DNA of 64,000 nt from Tiliqua scincoides. Lineage: Eukaryota > Chordata > Lepidosauria > Squamata > Scincidae. The stretch's first letter is position 1. Every line of letters starts with the position of its first letter. The DNA lies in contig NC_089822.1 in NCBI RefSeq assembly GCF_035046505.1, forward strand, positions 268,719,024 through 268,783,023, written 5' to 3'. Under the pieces are notes generated by a model. That model had not been told where the DNA came from, made no database searches, and saw only the letters and a list, made by a program, of their open reading frames with translations. Of this stretch, positions 51,301 to 60,232 are shown piece by piece. The position numbers were made by a program, and so were the translations under genes.

Positions 51301-53363
51301 CATTTGTGTAAATTTATTCAAATTTGAAATGTAAATTAATTCTCTTTTTCCCCAACACAGTGTCAGAAAGATGATGTAGCCCTCCTGCCAAAATGTTTTG
51401 ACACCCCTGGTCTGACCAGCAATTTTCAACTGGTGTGCTGTGGCACAACGGTGTGTTGCAAAAATCTCCTCAAGAGCACTGTGGAGCACAACAGTTGAAA
51501 ATCACTGAAAAACTCTCTGGGTTATGTGGTTCTGTTTGGGGGGCAACTGTCTGTAGTGACAAATTGTCTGTCCCTAGCTCTGCTGGCAGAGGGAGAGGGT
51601 CAGACAATTTGTGACTACAGGCAGATGCCCTAGAAAAAGAGCCGCAGAACTTGGAAGAGTCTCCTGGAAGCCGCCGGAAGTGACATTGCAAGAGGTGAAG
51701 ACCATAGAGGAGGCCACAGAGGTTAGTGTGCCTCTATGAAGAAAAATATTGAAAATTGCTGGTCTAGACTTCTCCATCCCATCTCACTGGGTAAGCCCAA
51801 GCTTGAATGTCATGAGGAGGGGAGGAAAAATTCCTCCTCCACACCATGCATAACTTTATTTGTCTCTCTCATGTCCCTTCATTTGCTTTTTCTACCCTAA
51901 AGGAGCCCCAACACTTTTGCTTATGTTCATTTTCGATTTTGATGCCTATCACAGGACTAAATCCAGCCTAAATAGGACAGTGATCCACCAGCGTGGGTGG
52001 CTGAGACAGGCACTTCAGTAACAGCTTCATGCCAGGTGGTTGCTTCATGTGCCTCTGTGGTAGTCCTGGCCCTGGTTACACTTAAATACATCCATCCTAA
52101 GCGAACAGGGCCAAAAACACTAAAAGCATTTTGGGTCCCATGCAGTGATCCCTGTAAGCTTTCCCTCTGAACATTCAGCAATGATGTCACCACATCATTG
52201 CTGAACTTCCGGGTCGCTGAGCTCTGCAGCTGAGCACCTTAGAGGGAGCAATGGACACATGCAAAGGCCAGCCCAGCCCCCACAAAAGCCTGCTCCTTGG
52301 GAAGCCTCCCTGATCATATCCCTTACAAACCCAAATGGAAGGCTCCCAAACACTTACTTGCAGGTTCTCATCCCTTGCTTGTGTCCTTGCACAGCACAGG
52401 TGCTCTTGAACTTCCTGAACAAAGGAGAAAAGTGAGGTGTTGATTGTGGAATTTTAAATTCACGTCAAGCCTTATTTATTTTCAGTTCAGGCTGGTGGGT
52501 CAGCATCTCATTTGAAAACCAAGTGCTGTGGTGAACACAGAATTTAAAAGAACCACTGAAAAACAGGCCAATTGCAACGTCATGTGAGTCATCAGCAGGA
52601 AAATCAACCCTCAGACAGGCAGCCTGCAGCACTCAAGAGGGCAAATCACCAACATATTTATCAGTCAACAAATAACTCTCAGCACGAGGATGATTGTGTA
52701 GGTGTAGCTGAGGTCAGGAGGCTGAGCTCTGAATCAGAAAACCCCAGCTCTTGTTTCTGCCACCAAGTCCCACCTGTAATTTGAAGACAACTCTGGCCTA
52801 CCCAGCAAGGTTGTTGTAACCTTGTCAATACCTGTGCGGCACTGAGAGCATGGGGAAGAGCTGCATCAATGCCGGTGCTGTTTTCTGCTAGGTGCAGAAT
52901 TCCTCCCTTCCTGGTGGGAGGACTAAGAACATCAAAAGAGTCGGTGGCGTAGCTAGAGGGGTTGCAAAGCGCTAAGATATGCAGGGAGCCTCACTGCAGC
53001 GTTCGAGCAGCACCTCCTCTTCAGAGGCACTGAAGACTCTGAAGACTCAGTCACTGAAAGCAGGGGGGTGAAAGGAGGATAGAGCACAGGGGCAGTCAAG
53101 GCGAAGGCCTCCCTTTGGCTGCCCTGCCCGGAGCGGCTCCGAAGGGGAGGCTCCCTGCCAGGCCGAGCGCTGTGCCCCCCTCCGGCTACGCCACTGCTTC
53201 CCAGGAGTTCTCCGTCAACCACCTGCCGAGACAACGGGCTCCCGCGCCCATCGCGCGCCGGGTGCCTGAGCAGGGACGAGGAATTCCCGCGGAGTGCGGG
53301 GGGTCGGGGCTGTCTCCCCCCCGGCAGGTCTCCGCCCCGAAGCCTCACCTGCGCCCCATCCAT
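43584..53363 (-). CDS. 17-finger C2H2 protein with TRIM-like N-terminal exons
   Basis: Five exons join in one frame: 53349-53363, 52358-52414, 50472-50494, 47441-47556 and 43584-45331. That is 653 codons including the stop. Order: MDGAQ start; [18 protein letters not shown]; a 23-nt exon (AVGGLQS); an exon with [20 protein letters not shown]; then an acidic spacer and 17 fingers, and a His/Asn-rich tail ending YVGWE. The pattern (phase-0 exon, 23-nt exon, 116-nt exon running phase 2 to 1, large last exon) is that of TRIM/butyrophilin genes, where the last exon normally encodes B30.2. Here zinc fingers take that place. No KRAB, SCAN, RING or B-box was found. A nuclear DNA-binding role is expected from the fingers; the effector is unknown. 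The start exon lies in a GC-rich island. All introns are GT/AG. Confidence 0.78.
45680..45934 (-). mobile_element. Truncated LINE copy with 16-bp target duplication
   Basis: A 255-bp reversed 3' end of the 56211-57315 LINE, flanked by perfect ACATGTTAGGCACAAG at 45664-45679 and 45935-45950. Intronic. The perfect duplication suggests a recent insertion. Confidence 0.95.
46200..46345. mobile_element. Family D MITE, partial
   Basis: GTGTCATTACAAGAGGCAAA and GTGTGCCATGAGAAGAAAAA blocks. Confidence 0.5.
46358..46515 (-). mobile_element. CR1-like LINE 3' fragment
   Basis: Reversed 3' end reading AAGAACCCTGCTGGATCAGG, intronic. Confidence 0.85.
46767..47306 (+). mobile_element. LINE C-terminal fragment with target duplication
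   Basis: Encodes the end of a LINE polyprotein: [20 protein letters not shown], then [20 protein letters not shown], a Cys-Cys-His-Cys zinc motif. The 3' end reads TATGCCAATAAAGGTTTACC. It is flanked by AATACAGTGAGACT at 46753-46766 and 47307-47320. A 3' end of the same type is at about 60945-61100. I cannot name the clade safely. Confidence 0.8.
47441..47556 (-). CDS. TRIM-like coiled-coil exon (116 nt)
   Basis: Acceptor TATTTTTCTAG, donor GTAAAG, phase 2 in and phase 1 out. The ending [17 protein letters not shown] aligns with FSEKRTILQKVLSSFRG in the plus-strand exon 63799-63934, with the same phase at the 3' edge. Confidence 0.78.
47676..47840. mobile_element. Harbinger-like MITE, diverged
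   Basis: GGCCAATCCTCTCCAACTTT left, GAACAGGATTGAGCCCT right; interior AGGTAAGGGAACAAACATTT, the family interior reversed. Confidence 0.55.
47976..48135 (+). mobile_element. tRNA-derived SINE
   Basis: GTAGCTAAGTGGTAGAGCTC (A box), GGGCCCGATTTCAATCTCTA (B box) and body CTCCTGTCCAAAATCTGGAG with GCCAGTCAGTGCATACAGCG. Relative on minus at 35645. Confidence 0.75.
48328..49195 (+). mobile_element. CR1-like LINE, 5'-truncated, long frame
   Basis: An open frame (48399-49004) covers the end of the reverse transcriptase and the C-terminus: [55 protein letters not shown]. The 3' untranslated region of ~190 bp ends CTTATGTTCTTA. This copy shows that the many short repeats are 3' ends of one LINE. Confidence 0.92.
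49236..49726. mobile_element. CR1-like LINE copy with 5' inversion
   Basis: 49236-49528 is minus oriented (coding segment with [18 protein letters not shown]). From ~49529 to 49726 the same element continues in plus orientation through the 3' end and TTCTTATGTTCTTA. An inverted 5' half joined to a normal 3' half is what twin priming produces. The inverted part also lacks the HLPYEERL segment. Confidence 0.8.
49907..50440. mobile_element. Harbinger-like element, 534 bp
   Basis: GGGTGGAATCCTAAGTGC and AAGATAGGATTGCGCTG form loose inverted ends, with TAA at 49904-49906 and 50441-50443. Non-coding. It ends 28 bp from the 23-nt exon. Confidence 0.72.
50472..50494 (-). CDS. 23-nt exon
   Basis: Acceptor TTCCTTTCAG, donor GTGAGT, sequence GCTGTTGGAGGCCTGCAAAG plus CAG. 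It is phase 0 in and phase 2 out, and both neighbours fit. From memory of the family, a 23-nt exon between the coiled coil and the pre-B30.2 exon is characteristic of TRIM genes. Confidence 0.68.
50961..51409 (+). mobile_element. hAT-like MITE (family B)
   Basis: Ends CAGGGGTGCCCAAACCCTG and TTTTGACACCCCTG. The flanks GTCTAGAC and GTCTGACC are only a loose 8-bp match. This is the uninterrupted copy used to read the insertion at 55871-57431. Confidence 0.85.
51418..51775. mobile_element. Family D MITE, longest copy
   Basis: Starts CAGCAATTTTCAACTGGTG and ends AATATTGAAAATTGCTGG, a terminal inverted repeat. Inner blocks GGGCAACTGTCTGTAGTGAC and its counterpart GTGACTACAGGCAGATGCCC are also inverted. 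Non-coding DNA-transposon derivative. Confidence 0.75.
51776..52357. other. Intron, nothing recognised
   Basis: Intronic sequence of the 17-finger gene without clear repeats. Confidence 0.45.
52358..52414 (-). CDS. 57-nt N-terminal exon
   Basis: Acceptor CTCCTTTGTTCAG, donor GTAAGT, phase 0 at both ends, encoding [19 protein letters not shown]. It resembles the start of the plus-strand exon 60155-60232 (MQEPLPCPR). Confidence 0.68.
52942..53196. mobile_element. GTGGCGTAGC-family MITE
   Basis: CGGTGGCGTAGCTAGAGGGG at the left, CCCTCCGGCTACGCCACTG at the right. Interior with GCAGGGAGCCTCACTGCAGC. Target duplication not preserved. Confidence 0.75.
53349..53363 (-). CDS. 15-nt start exon, MDGAQ
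   Basis: ATG GAT GGG GCG CAG followed by donor GTGAGG, phase 0. Upstream in-frame codons are open but come from repeat sequence, so I take this Met as the start. Confidence 0.65.
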
Positions 53364-53751
53364 CCTCTCCCGGCCGGGCTGCTCGGGAGGGAGGGGCTCA
53401 GCGGGGTCCGGGGCGTGTGCGCGGGCAGCGGGAGGGGAGGTGCCCGGCGCCCCCCCAACGACCCCGGAGCGCCCCCTTCCGCCTCGCACGGCAGCCGGGC
53501 GAGGCGGGGGGCGCTCGCAAGGGGAGCGCGCCGGTCCTGGCAGCTGCCTCCCGGCCGGCCGGCGACTCTTTCCTCCGCCAGCCGAGGCGCGGCTGCAGCG
53601 CCAGCCCCGGATGCGCACTTGGCAGCCGGGAGAAGCTCGGCCCCTTCCTCTCCCGCCTCGCCACCTCCAGGGCCCTCTGCTGGCCAACCAGCCTCGCGTC
53701 CGCTGCCGGAGGCCTCTGCGCACGTGCAGAGTGCGCCTCTGGACGCGCGCA

Positions 53752-54150
53752 CAAGACATGACCTGCGTCCTGGTTCCCTCCCCTGCACCTGGCAATCAGA
53801 GGCAGCCTGCCTCTAAAACCAAGAGCTTGCACAGACCTACTATGGCTTGTAATCCGTAATGAACTTCTCCTCCAGAAATTTGTCCAATCCTCTCTTAAAG
53901 GCATCCAGACAAGGTGCCATCACTACTTCTTGTGGCAAGGAGTTCCACAGACCGACCACACGCTGAGTAAAGAAATATTTTCTTTTGTCTGTTCTAACTC
54001 TCCCAACACTCAATTTTAGTGGCTGTCCCCTGGTTCTGGTGTTATGTGAGAGTGTAAAGAGCATCTTCCTATCCGCTTGGTCCATCCCCTGCATAATTTT
54101 GTATGTCTCAATCATGTCCCCCCTCAGGTGCCTCTTTTCTAGATACCGCT
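53752..54150 (-). mobile_element. CR1-like LINE fragment
   Basis: Minus-strand frame with [20 protein letters not shown] and [17 protein letters not shown]. It splits the GC-rich island. Confidence 0.9.
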
Positions 54151-54154
54151 GTGA

Positions 54155-54353
54155 GGCTCCCTGAAGAACTTAGTGCTTTGCCCCCCCTCTAGCTATGCCA
54201 CTGGTTGATCCTAAATGAAGCCCGGTCCTACTTTGGACGGCGGCTGTTTCCACTTGTAGACTGTGGTGAGGCTCCCTGCAGTGCCACTTGTAGACTGTGG
54301 TGAGGCTCCCTGCAGAACTTAGTGCCTTGCCCCTCTCTGCCTACGCCACTGGT
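54155..54353. mobile_element. Two right ends of GTGGCGTAGC-family MITEs
   Basis: 54155-54203 ends CTAGCTATGCCACTGG. 54240-54353 holds a repeated GACTGTGGTGAGGCTCCCTG and ends TGCCTACGCCACTGG. Confidence 0.6.
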
Positions 54354-55386
54354 CCAGAGTGTCCACTCTCCCCCTTCCCTCCTCCCCCCGGGGGGCAAAA
54401 GTGACCCTGGCAGACGGTCCTGCCCGGGGGCCGTTGCCCGCCTGCCCGCAGGGGCGGCGAGGACCTGCCAGCCTGCCCCCCCGAAGAGGGCGCGCGGGGG
54501 GGCCGCGCGGGGCCGGGACTCAACACACTCGGCACGAGCCCCGCGGGCGCCTGTGCTGGACTTGCCGCGGAGCGAACCCGCGCGCCTCGACACGCCCGCG
54601 AGGAGCAGGGCGAACCCGGTGAGCCACTCGCAGACTGGCCGGGGGGGGGGCTGTCCCGCGCGCGCTCTTGTGCCGCGCCCCGGGGGGGGGGATTCCGAGC
54701 ACTGGCCGGCCGCTCCGCTCGCCGCCAGCAGGGGGGCGCCCGCGCCTGACCTGCCGTCCGGGAGACCAGAGGGGGCGGCGGAGGAGGGAGGGCGAGGCGA
54801 GGCAGGAGGAAGCCCCGTCGGTGGACTCCGGTGGGACTGCCCGGGTCTGGCTCCGAGACTGCCCAGCACTGGCGGCACCAGCCCTGCCCAGTCCAGGCTG
54901 GAGTGCCATGACAGTGTCACTTGCCCTACTCACGAGGGAGCCCACTGTGTGCAGGAAGACTGAGGCTGCGGTCCTGGGAGGGACCCCGTGGACTCTGGTG
55001 GGACCTGCATCTGAGTCTGCCCAGGACTGGGCTGCCCCCTGGAGGCACCAGCCCTGCCCAGTCCAGAGTGTCATGACAGTGTTACTGGCCTTGCTCAGAA
55101 GGCTCCTGTCCATCACACTCCTCTTCCTCTTGCACTGGATGGAGTGGGCGGAGGAGGGAGGGTTAAGGGGCGGAGAAAAGTCTTGGATTTCTTCTCCTTT
55201 ACTCATGAAAAGGAGGTGGGCAGACAGAGGTGGTCACCCTCCCCTGCCACCGAGCTGCTGCTCTCATGGCCCATGGATGGGCTGGCCCCACTGGTATTCG
55301 TATTTGTGAATTATCCTACCAAATGGCTTGAACAAGGATGTCAAGCTCATTTCATAGAGTGGGTCAATAGCCTTCATGGCACCTGC

Positions 55387-55625
55387 TAATTTATTATTAT
55401 TTTTTTCACATTTTTATACCGCCCTTCCTCCAAAGAGCTCAGGGTGGTTTACGCAGCTGCTCCTCCCCTCCTCCTTGTCCTCACAACAACCCTGTGAGGT
55501 AGGTGAGGCTGAGAGAAAGTGACTGGCCCAAGATCACCCAGGAAGCTTTGTGGCTGAGGGGGGATTTGAAAATGGATCATCCAGGTCTAAGTCCACCTCC
55601 CAAACCACTACACCTCCCTGGCTCT
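55387..55625 (-). mobile_element. tRNA-derived SINE in the nest
   Basis: Reversed SINE with tail ATTTATTATTATTTTTTTC, body GCCCAAGATCACCCAGGAAG and tRNA-like head AACCACTACACCTCCCTGGC. About 50 bp of the host MITE was lost at its insertion. Confidence 0.8.
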
Positions 55626-56210
55626 CATTAAGCAGATGATGGCCAGAAAAAAAGCACTTTGTTCTCCTACAGAAACTCATTAGCTCCAAATGACAGAAGA
55701 GAAAATGTGCAAATCTTGTTCATCATTTCAAGATATGAGAGAGTCCAATTATCATGCTGGGAGAGCCCATTTATAGCAGGGGCTGGAGAAGTTACTTCTG
55801 GGGGGGGCACATCCTGCTCACAGGCCTTATATTTGGTTGGTTGTCAACTTTCAGTCTTGAAAGACTATGGCAGGGGTGCCCAAACCCTGGCCCTGGGGCC
55901 ACTTGCGGCCCTTGAGGCCTCTCAATGCGGCCCTCAGGCAGCTCCCAGTCTTCAATGAGCCTCTGGCCCTCTGGTGATTTGTTGGAGCCCACACTGGCCT
56001 GACACAACTGCTCTCAGCGTGAGGGCAACTGTTTGACCTCTCGCATGAGCTGTGGGATGAGGGCTTCCTCCACTGGTTGCTGTTTCACATCTGTTATGCA
56101 GTAGTGGCAGCAAAGGAAAGGCCAGCCTTGCTTTGTGCAAGGCCTTGAGCTATTGCAAGACCTTCATTCATTCATATAAGTACATCTTTAATATATTCAT
56201 TTATGTAAAC

Positions 56211-57315
56211 TGCAACAGAAGGCATCTATCTCCGGACCAGATCAGACAGAAAGCTCTTCAACCTCTCCAGACTGAGAGCAAAATCCAAAGTCCAGCTGAA
56301 ATGTCTGCGTGACTTCCTCTTTGCCGACGATGCAGCTGTCACTACCCACTCTGCCAAAGATCTCCAGCAGCTCATGGATCGTTTTAGCAAGGCCTGCCAA
56401 GATTTTGGACTGACAATCAGCCTGAAGAAAACACAGGTCATGGTTCAGGATGTGGACTCACCTCCCTGCATTACAATCTCTGAGCATGAACTGGAGGTTG
56501 TCCATGACTTTGTGTACCTTGGCTCAACGATCTCCGACACTCATTCTCTCGATACCGAGCTAAACAAGCGCATCGGTAAAGCAGCTACCACGTTTTCCAG
56601 ACTCACAAAGAGAGTCTGGTCCAACAAGAAGCTGACGGAACATACCAAGATCCAGGTCTACAGAGCTTGTGTCCTGAGTACACTTCTGTACTGCAGCGAG
56701 TCATGGACTCTTCGCTCACAACAGGAGAGGAAACTGAGCGCTTTCCACATGCGCTGCCTCCGACACATCCTCGGCATCACCTGGCAGGACAGAGTTCCAA
56801 ACAACACAGTCCTGGAACGTGCTGGAATCCCTAGCATGTATTCACTGCTGAAACAGAGACGCCTGCGTTGGCTTGGTCATGTCGTGAGAATGGATGATGG
56901 CCGGATCCCAAAGGATCTCCTCTATGGAGAACTCGTGCAAGGAAAGCGCCCTACAGGTAGACCACAGCTGCGATACAAGGACATCTGCAAGAGGGATCTG
57001 AAGGCCTTAGGGATGGACCTCAACAAGTGGGAAACCCTGGCCTCTGAGCGGCCCGCTTGGAGGCAGGCTGTGCAGCATGGCCTTTCCCAGTTTGAAGAGA
57101 CACTTGGCCAACAGTCTGAGGCTAAGAGGCAAAGAAGGAAGGCCCATAGCCAGGGAGACAGACCAGGGACAGACTGCACTTGCTCCCGGTGTGGAAGGGA
57201 TTGTCACTCCCGGATTGGCCTTTTCAGCCACACTAGACGCTGTGCCAGAACCACCTTTCAGAGCGCGATACCATAGTCTTTCGAGACTGAAGGTTGCCAA
57301 TACAATATACAATGA
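56211..57315 (+). mobile_element. LINE, 5'-truncated, uninterrupted frame
   Basis: An 1105-bp copy flanked by TATGTAAAC at 56202-56210 and 57316-57324. The 3' end CATAGTCTTTCGAGACTGAAGG is shared with the 5S-derived SINEs. Short copies of the same end: 2068, 28225, 45680. The clade is uncertain; the long tail after the polymerase resembles RTE-like and CFDP2-type elements. Confidence 0.9.
56218..57276 (+). CDS. LINE reverse transcriptase, C-terminal part
   Basis: An open frame of ~352 codons starts partial. It contains the catalytic DFLFADDAAVTT, then SLKKTQVMVQD and VHDFVYLGSTISD. The C-terminal domain follows with LRHILGITWQDRVPN, RLRWLGHVVRMDDGR and KRPTGRPQLRYKDICKRD. It ends with a Cys/His motif [17 protein letters not shown]. 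The polymerase copies element RNA at a nick; the 5' domains (endonuclease, palm N-part) are missing. The lack of stops suggests a young insertion. Confidence 0.9.
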   Translation, partial: EGIYLRTRSDRKLFNLSRLRAKSKVQLKCLRDFLFADDAAVTTHSAKDLQQLMDRFSKACQDFGLTISLKKTQVMVQDVDSPPCITISEHELEVVHDFVYLGSTISDTHSLDTELNKRIGKAATTFSRLTKRVWSNKKLTEHTKIQVYRACVLSTLLYCSESWTLRSQQERKLSAFHMRCLRHILGITWQDRVPNNTVLERAGIPSMYSLLKQRRLRWLGHVVRMDDGRIPKDLLYGELVQGKRPTGRPQLRYKDICKRDLKALGMDLNKWETLASERPAWRQAVQHGLSQFEETLGQQSEAKRQRRKAHSQGDRPGTDCTCSRCGRDCHSRIGLFSHTRRCARTTFQSAIP

Positions 57316-57563
57316 TATGTAAACGTATGTAAATTTATTCAAATCTGAAATGTAAATTAATTCTTTTTTTCCCCTGACACAGTGTCAGAGAGATGATGTG
57401 GCCCTCCTGCCAAAAACTTTGGACACCCCTAGACTATGGTGCAAGCCTACAGCACCTGGTATTCCCAGGCGGTCTCCCATCCAAGTACTAACCAGGCCTG
57501 GCCCTGCTTAGCTTCCAAGAGATCAGGCATGTGCAGGGAAACAGTTTATATTTGACACCCCTG

Positions 57564-58086
57564 TTATACATCATGGGTAATTAAATGCAGAATGCAATGA
57601 AACAGTCTGCATGGAAATATCTGTATTCAGTGGCATGGCTAAGGGGTACAGGGTGTAGCAATTGCACCGGGCAACAAGCTTTGGGGGGCAACATGGTGGC
57701 ATAGCTGGAGGGGGGCAGAGCACCCAATCTGGTGGGGACAGTGGGCAAGAGGCCCCTCCCTTCGGAGCCATTCCAAAGCAACAAGATGAGCTTGACACTA
57801 GTGGCCAAAACTGTGAAAACCTTGGTCTGTAAGAATAATACCATCACTGTATTCTATCAAAAGTTATGGCCAGTTAACCAGAAAATGAGAGCACCACTGC
57901 CTTCTGGAACAAGAAGTGGGTTTTGCTTACCTGAAAACTGACCAATGAGACTGAGACGCAAGGAGGTCTATCATGGGGGTGACGCAAGGAGCTCTTGCAT
58001 CTGGTGATGCAAACCCTGGTGGCGTCTCTGGTATGTGGTGTCATGGTGGGGGTGGATGGGCAGAGCGGCTCTGGAACTTGTCCTGC
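57564..58086. mobile_element. Fragments of GTGGCGTAGC-type elements
   Basis: 57575-57660 and 57775-57960 match the 4832-5631 element (GCAGAATGCAATGAAACAG, TATCAAAAGTTATGGCCAGT). 57692-57775 carries a second, shorter member. Ends not resolved. Confidence 0.5.
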
Positions 58087-58150
58087 AGTAGGACAATCTG
58101 ATCCCAGGCATGCTTACTGGAGAGTAAGTCCTCCTGAACACAGCTGAGTT
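58087..58150. mobile_element. Short Harbinger-like MITE
   Basis: GGAGAGTAAGTCCTCCTGAA preceded by CAATCTGATCCCAGGCATGC. Diverged copy. Confidence 0.4.
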
Positions 58151-59234
58151 TGCTTCCCCAAGGGATAGACAGCACAGATGCTTTACTGGAAGGAGGTTGT
58201 GTGATGTCCAGTGGAACGATTTCTGAGTAAATTTACTTATATGGTTAGGCAGAGAAATTATGACAGATGATCTTTAAAGAGGTCGGGTCAGGTTGTCAAC
58301 TTCATTTTTGGCTACTGCAGCTGTGCCTTTACCAACAGCTGGCTCTGGAGGCTAGCCAGTGATCCTGTTTGCCTGCCATGCAAAGCTCCACCTGTGTGGA
58401 TCTGTGCGTGTCACGTGGCTGTCAAAGGCACAGCAGCAGGCTGGGCTCTTTCCTTCTGGTTAGTTGGCACCCTGGTTGGCTGGTCCCAGGGGTTCTACCC
58501 CATGCTCGAGACTGCCTGCAGCCGGGCTCTGCCGTCTGTCTGTTCCCACAAGAGGGCTCTCTGGCTGCAGAGAAAGCTGGAGGAGGCGCTTCTCCTGGTC
58601 TCTCTGGTGGGGGCTGACCTCAGAAGGTAGGCTGCTGCTGCACCCAATCGCTGTAGCGGGTGGGGGGAAGGAAAGCCTGCAGCTCCAAGCCCTTTGAAGG
58701 TCCTGCACAGGGAGGGCAGGTTCCCCCCCTTCTCTGCTGCATCTAGAGTGCTGGATGGGGAAGCACCTGTCCCCTCCGGCCCCCAAGCAGCGTGTCTCCC
58801 TGGGACTGGGTAGACCCCCTGCAGCCTCTACAGGGAGGATGGAGAAAGCCCCTCTTGCCCATCCCCCTGCAATCCTCGATCCTCTTCCTTTTGGAGGCCC
58901 CCACTGTCCCTTGGCCTTGACAGACAGCAGCATAAAAGTCCACCCTGGCCTGGCTCTGCTCAAGGGGGCATAGAAAAGGGGGGATGACGACCTGGAACTC
59001 GCTCAAGTAAGTGGGGTTTGTGCAGGGAGGAAGAAGGGCTGGCTGGAGCTGGGCGCAGGATTCAGCCAGGTGTGCCAGTTCAGGGCCTCACTTTTGGTGC
59101 TTTGAGTAAAAGGAAGGTCCAGGAAGGCTGGGCGCATGGCAGGACGCTGGATGTGTGGCATGGTCTGGTGTTGCAGACTGCGCTGACACGACTTTCTCTG
59201 CCAATACTGGAGAATCCTAGTTAAATACTGCAGT
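58151..59234. other. No exon I can support
   Basis: This is where the TRIM-like gene's 5' exons would be expected. GT donors occur at 58617 and 59008, but the frames ahead of them show no RING or B-box cysteine pattern, so I call none. Confidence 0.45.
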
Positions 59235-59435
59235 CAGTGGCATAGCTAGAGGGGGCAAAGTTTTGCAGAAAGCCCCTCCGCAGCATGCAAGCAGCCCCTC
59301 CCCTTCAGAGCCCGGCGTATGCCTCCATTTTGTTCCCACCGCCTGGAATGGCTCTGAAGTAGAGGGACCCCTTGCATGCTGCAGTGAGGCTCCCTGCAAA
59401 ACTTAGTGCTTTGCACCCCTCTAGCTACACCACTG
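59235..59435. mobile_element. hAT-like MITE, GTGGCGTAGC family, complete
   Basis: Ends CAGTGGCATAGCTAGAGGGG and CCCCTCTAGCTACACCACTG are near-perfect inverted repeats. Flanks ACTGCAGT (59227-59234) and ACTGTAGT (59436-59443) are an 8-bp duplication with one mismatch. Confidence 0.93.
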
Positions 59436-59779
59436 ACTGTAGTATCTGCAAATAAGCGAGTGCTGCAGGATCCCTGGTGGCGCATGAAAACACGATGTGT
59501 GCACTTGTTCAGGACATGCACAATCTGTTTATAATGGCACAGAAAGGGTGATCTGTTGAGGTGACCAGTTGTTCAGACATGACACTAACTGCAGCGGCAC
59601 ACAGAGAAACGTACATGCAATTTTGGAGGGTTCCAGTCTCTGTGTTGACTTTTAAAATGACTGCGGCCACACAAGAATCATGTAGAAACAGGCACACGTG
59701 CGCAGGTACCAGGACATGCACAGAATGGAAAAATGAACAGAACATGGATAACCCTTGTGTAAGAGGCAACACTACCGAG

Positions 59780-59867
59780 GCTGCAATCCTGCGCACATTT
59801 TCCAGAGAACAAGCCCTACTGACATCGTGGAACACTTCCAAGTAAACATGCCTAGGATTGCACTCTT
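59780..59867. mobile_element. Short Harbinger-like MITE
   Basis: GGCTGCAATCCTGCGCACAT at the left and CCTAGGATTGCACTC at the right. Confidence 0.65.
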
Positions 59868-60154
59868 GTAAGAGTCTTGTGGCACCACAGAAAGATGGAA
59901 ACCTTTTTCTGGAGCATAAGATTTTGTAGGCTACCACTTCTCATGGCTGAGGTGTAAGTGTACTCTTACTCAGTGACACCAGTCTCTGCTCCCCCCCCCC
60001 ACAGTGTTTTGGGGGGGGGCAGCAGAGGCAGGTAGGCAGGCAGGCAGGCAGAGATCAGTTGGCCTCATGGATGGGTCAGTCTTGATTCAGAGGTAGCTTT
60101 CCCCATCGCTGCATCTCTGCACCGGGGACTATAACTTGTTTCCATTCTCCACAG

Positions 60155-60232
60155 ATGCAAGAGCCCCTGCCTTGTCCAAGAAGAGAAAGAGAAGCGGCTG
60201 AGAAGAAACCTAGAAGGAGAAAGGAGCTGCTG
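60155..60232 (+). CDS. TRIM-like exon, 78 nt
   Basis: Acceptor TTCTCCACAG, donor GTAAGC, phase 0-0. Matches the beginning of the minus-strand exon 52358-52414 (VQEHLCCAR against MQEPLPCPR). Highly charged afterwards. Confidence 0.5.

Larger units (their letters stand above)
53200..54880. promoter_or_regulatory. GC-rich, CpG-island-like region
   Basis: Dense CG dinucleotides over 53.2-53.75 kb and 54.4-54.9 kb, split by a CR1-like insertion. The minus-strand start exon (53349-53363) lies inside, and a plus-strand TRIM-like gene lies to the right. Likely a bidirectional promoter. Confidence 0.62.
55871..57431 (+). mobile_element. hAT-like MITE (family B), split by a LINE
   Basis: Ends CAGGGGTGCCCAAACCCTG and TTTGGACACCCCTA. 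A perfect 8-bp duplication GACTATGG lies at 55863-55870 and 57432-57439. The interior matches 50961-51409 once the LINE is removed. Confidence 0.92.
55835..57545 (-). mobile_element. 5S-derived SINE, split by a MITE
   Basis: The tail part (55835-55870, TTGTCAACTTTCAGTCTTGA) and the 5S part (57440-57545, with GGCGGTCTCCCATCCAAGTA) are separated by the MITE at 55871-57431. Flanked by TTATATTT at 55827-55834 and 57546-57553. Confidence 0.85.
55333..57563 (+). mobile_element. hAT-like MITE (family A) hosting four other elements
   Basis: The diverged left end (CAAGGATGTCAAGCTCATTT) and right end (TTTGACACCCCTG) match the copy at 23960-24293. Removing the inserts restores a ~300-bp element. Target duplication not recognisable. 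Confidence 0.75.

Noticed and set aside
52953-53795. Long minus-strand frame of 280 codons over the second GC island
   Set aside because: Its start lies in a CR1-like repeat and its end in a MITE. Only the five codons MDGAQ inside it, followed by a good donor, are kept as a start exon.
54228-55206. Overlapping frames of 210-230 codons on both strands
   Set aside because: They occur in all frames of a GC-rich stretch with no conserved motif.
58369-59008. RING/B-box first exon for the TRIM-like gene
   Set aside because: Donor-like sites exist, but no frame has the required spacing of Cys and His pairs.
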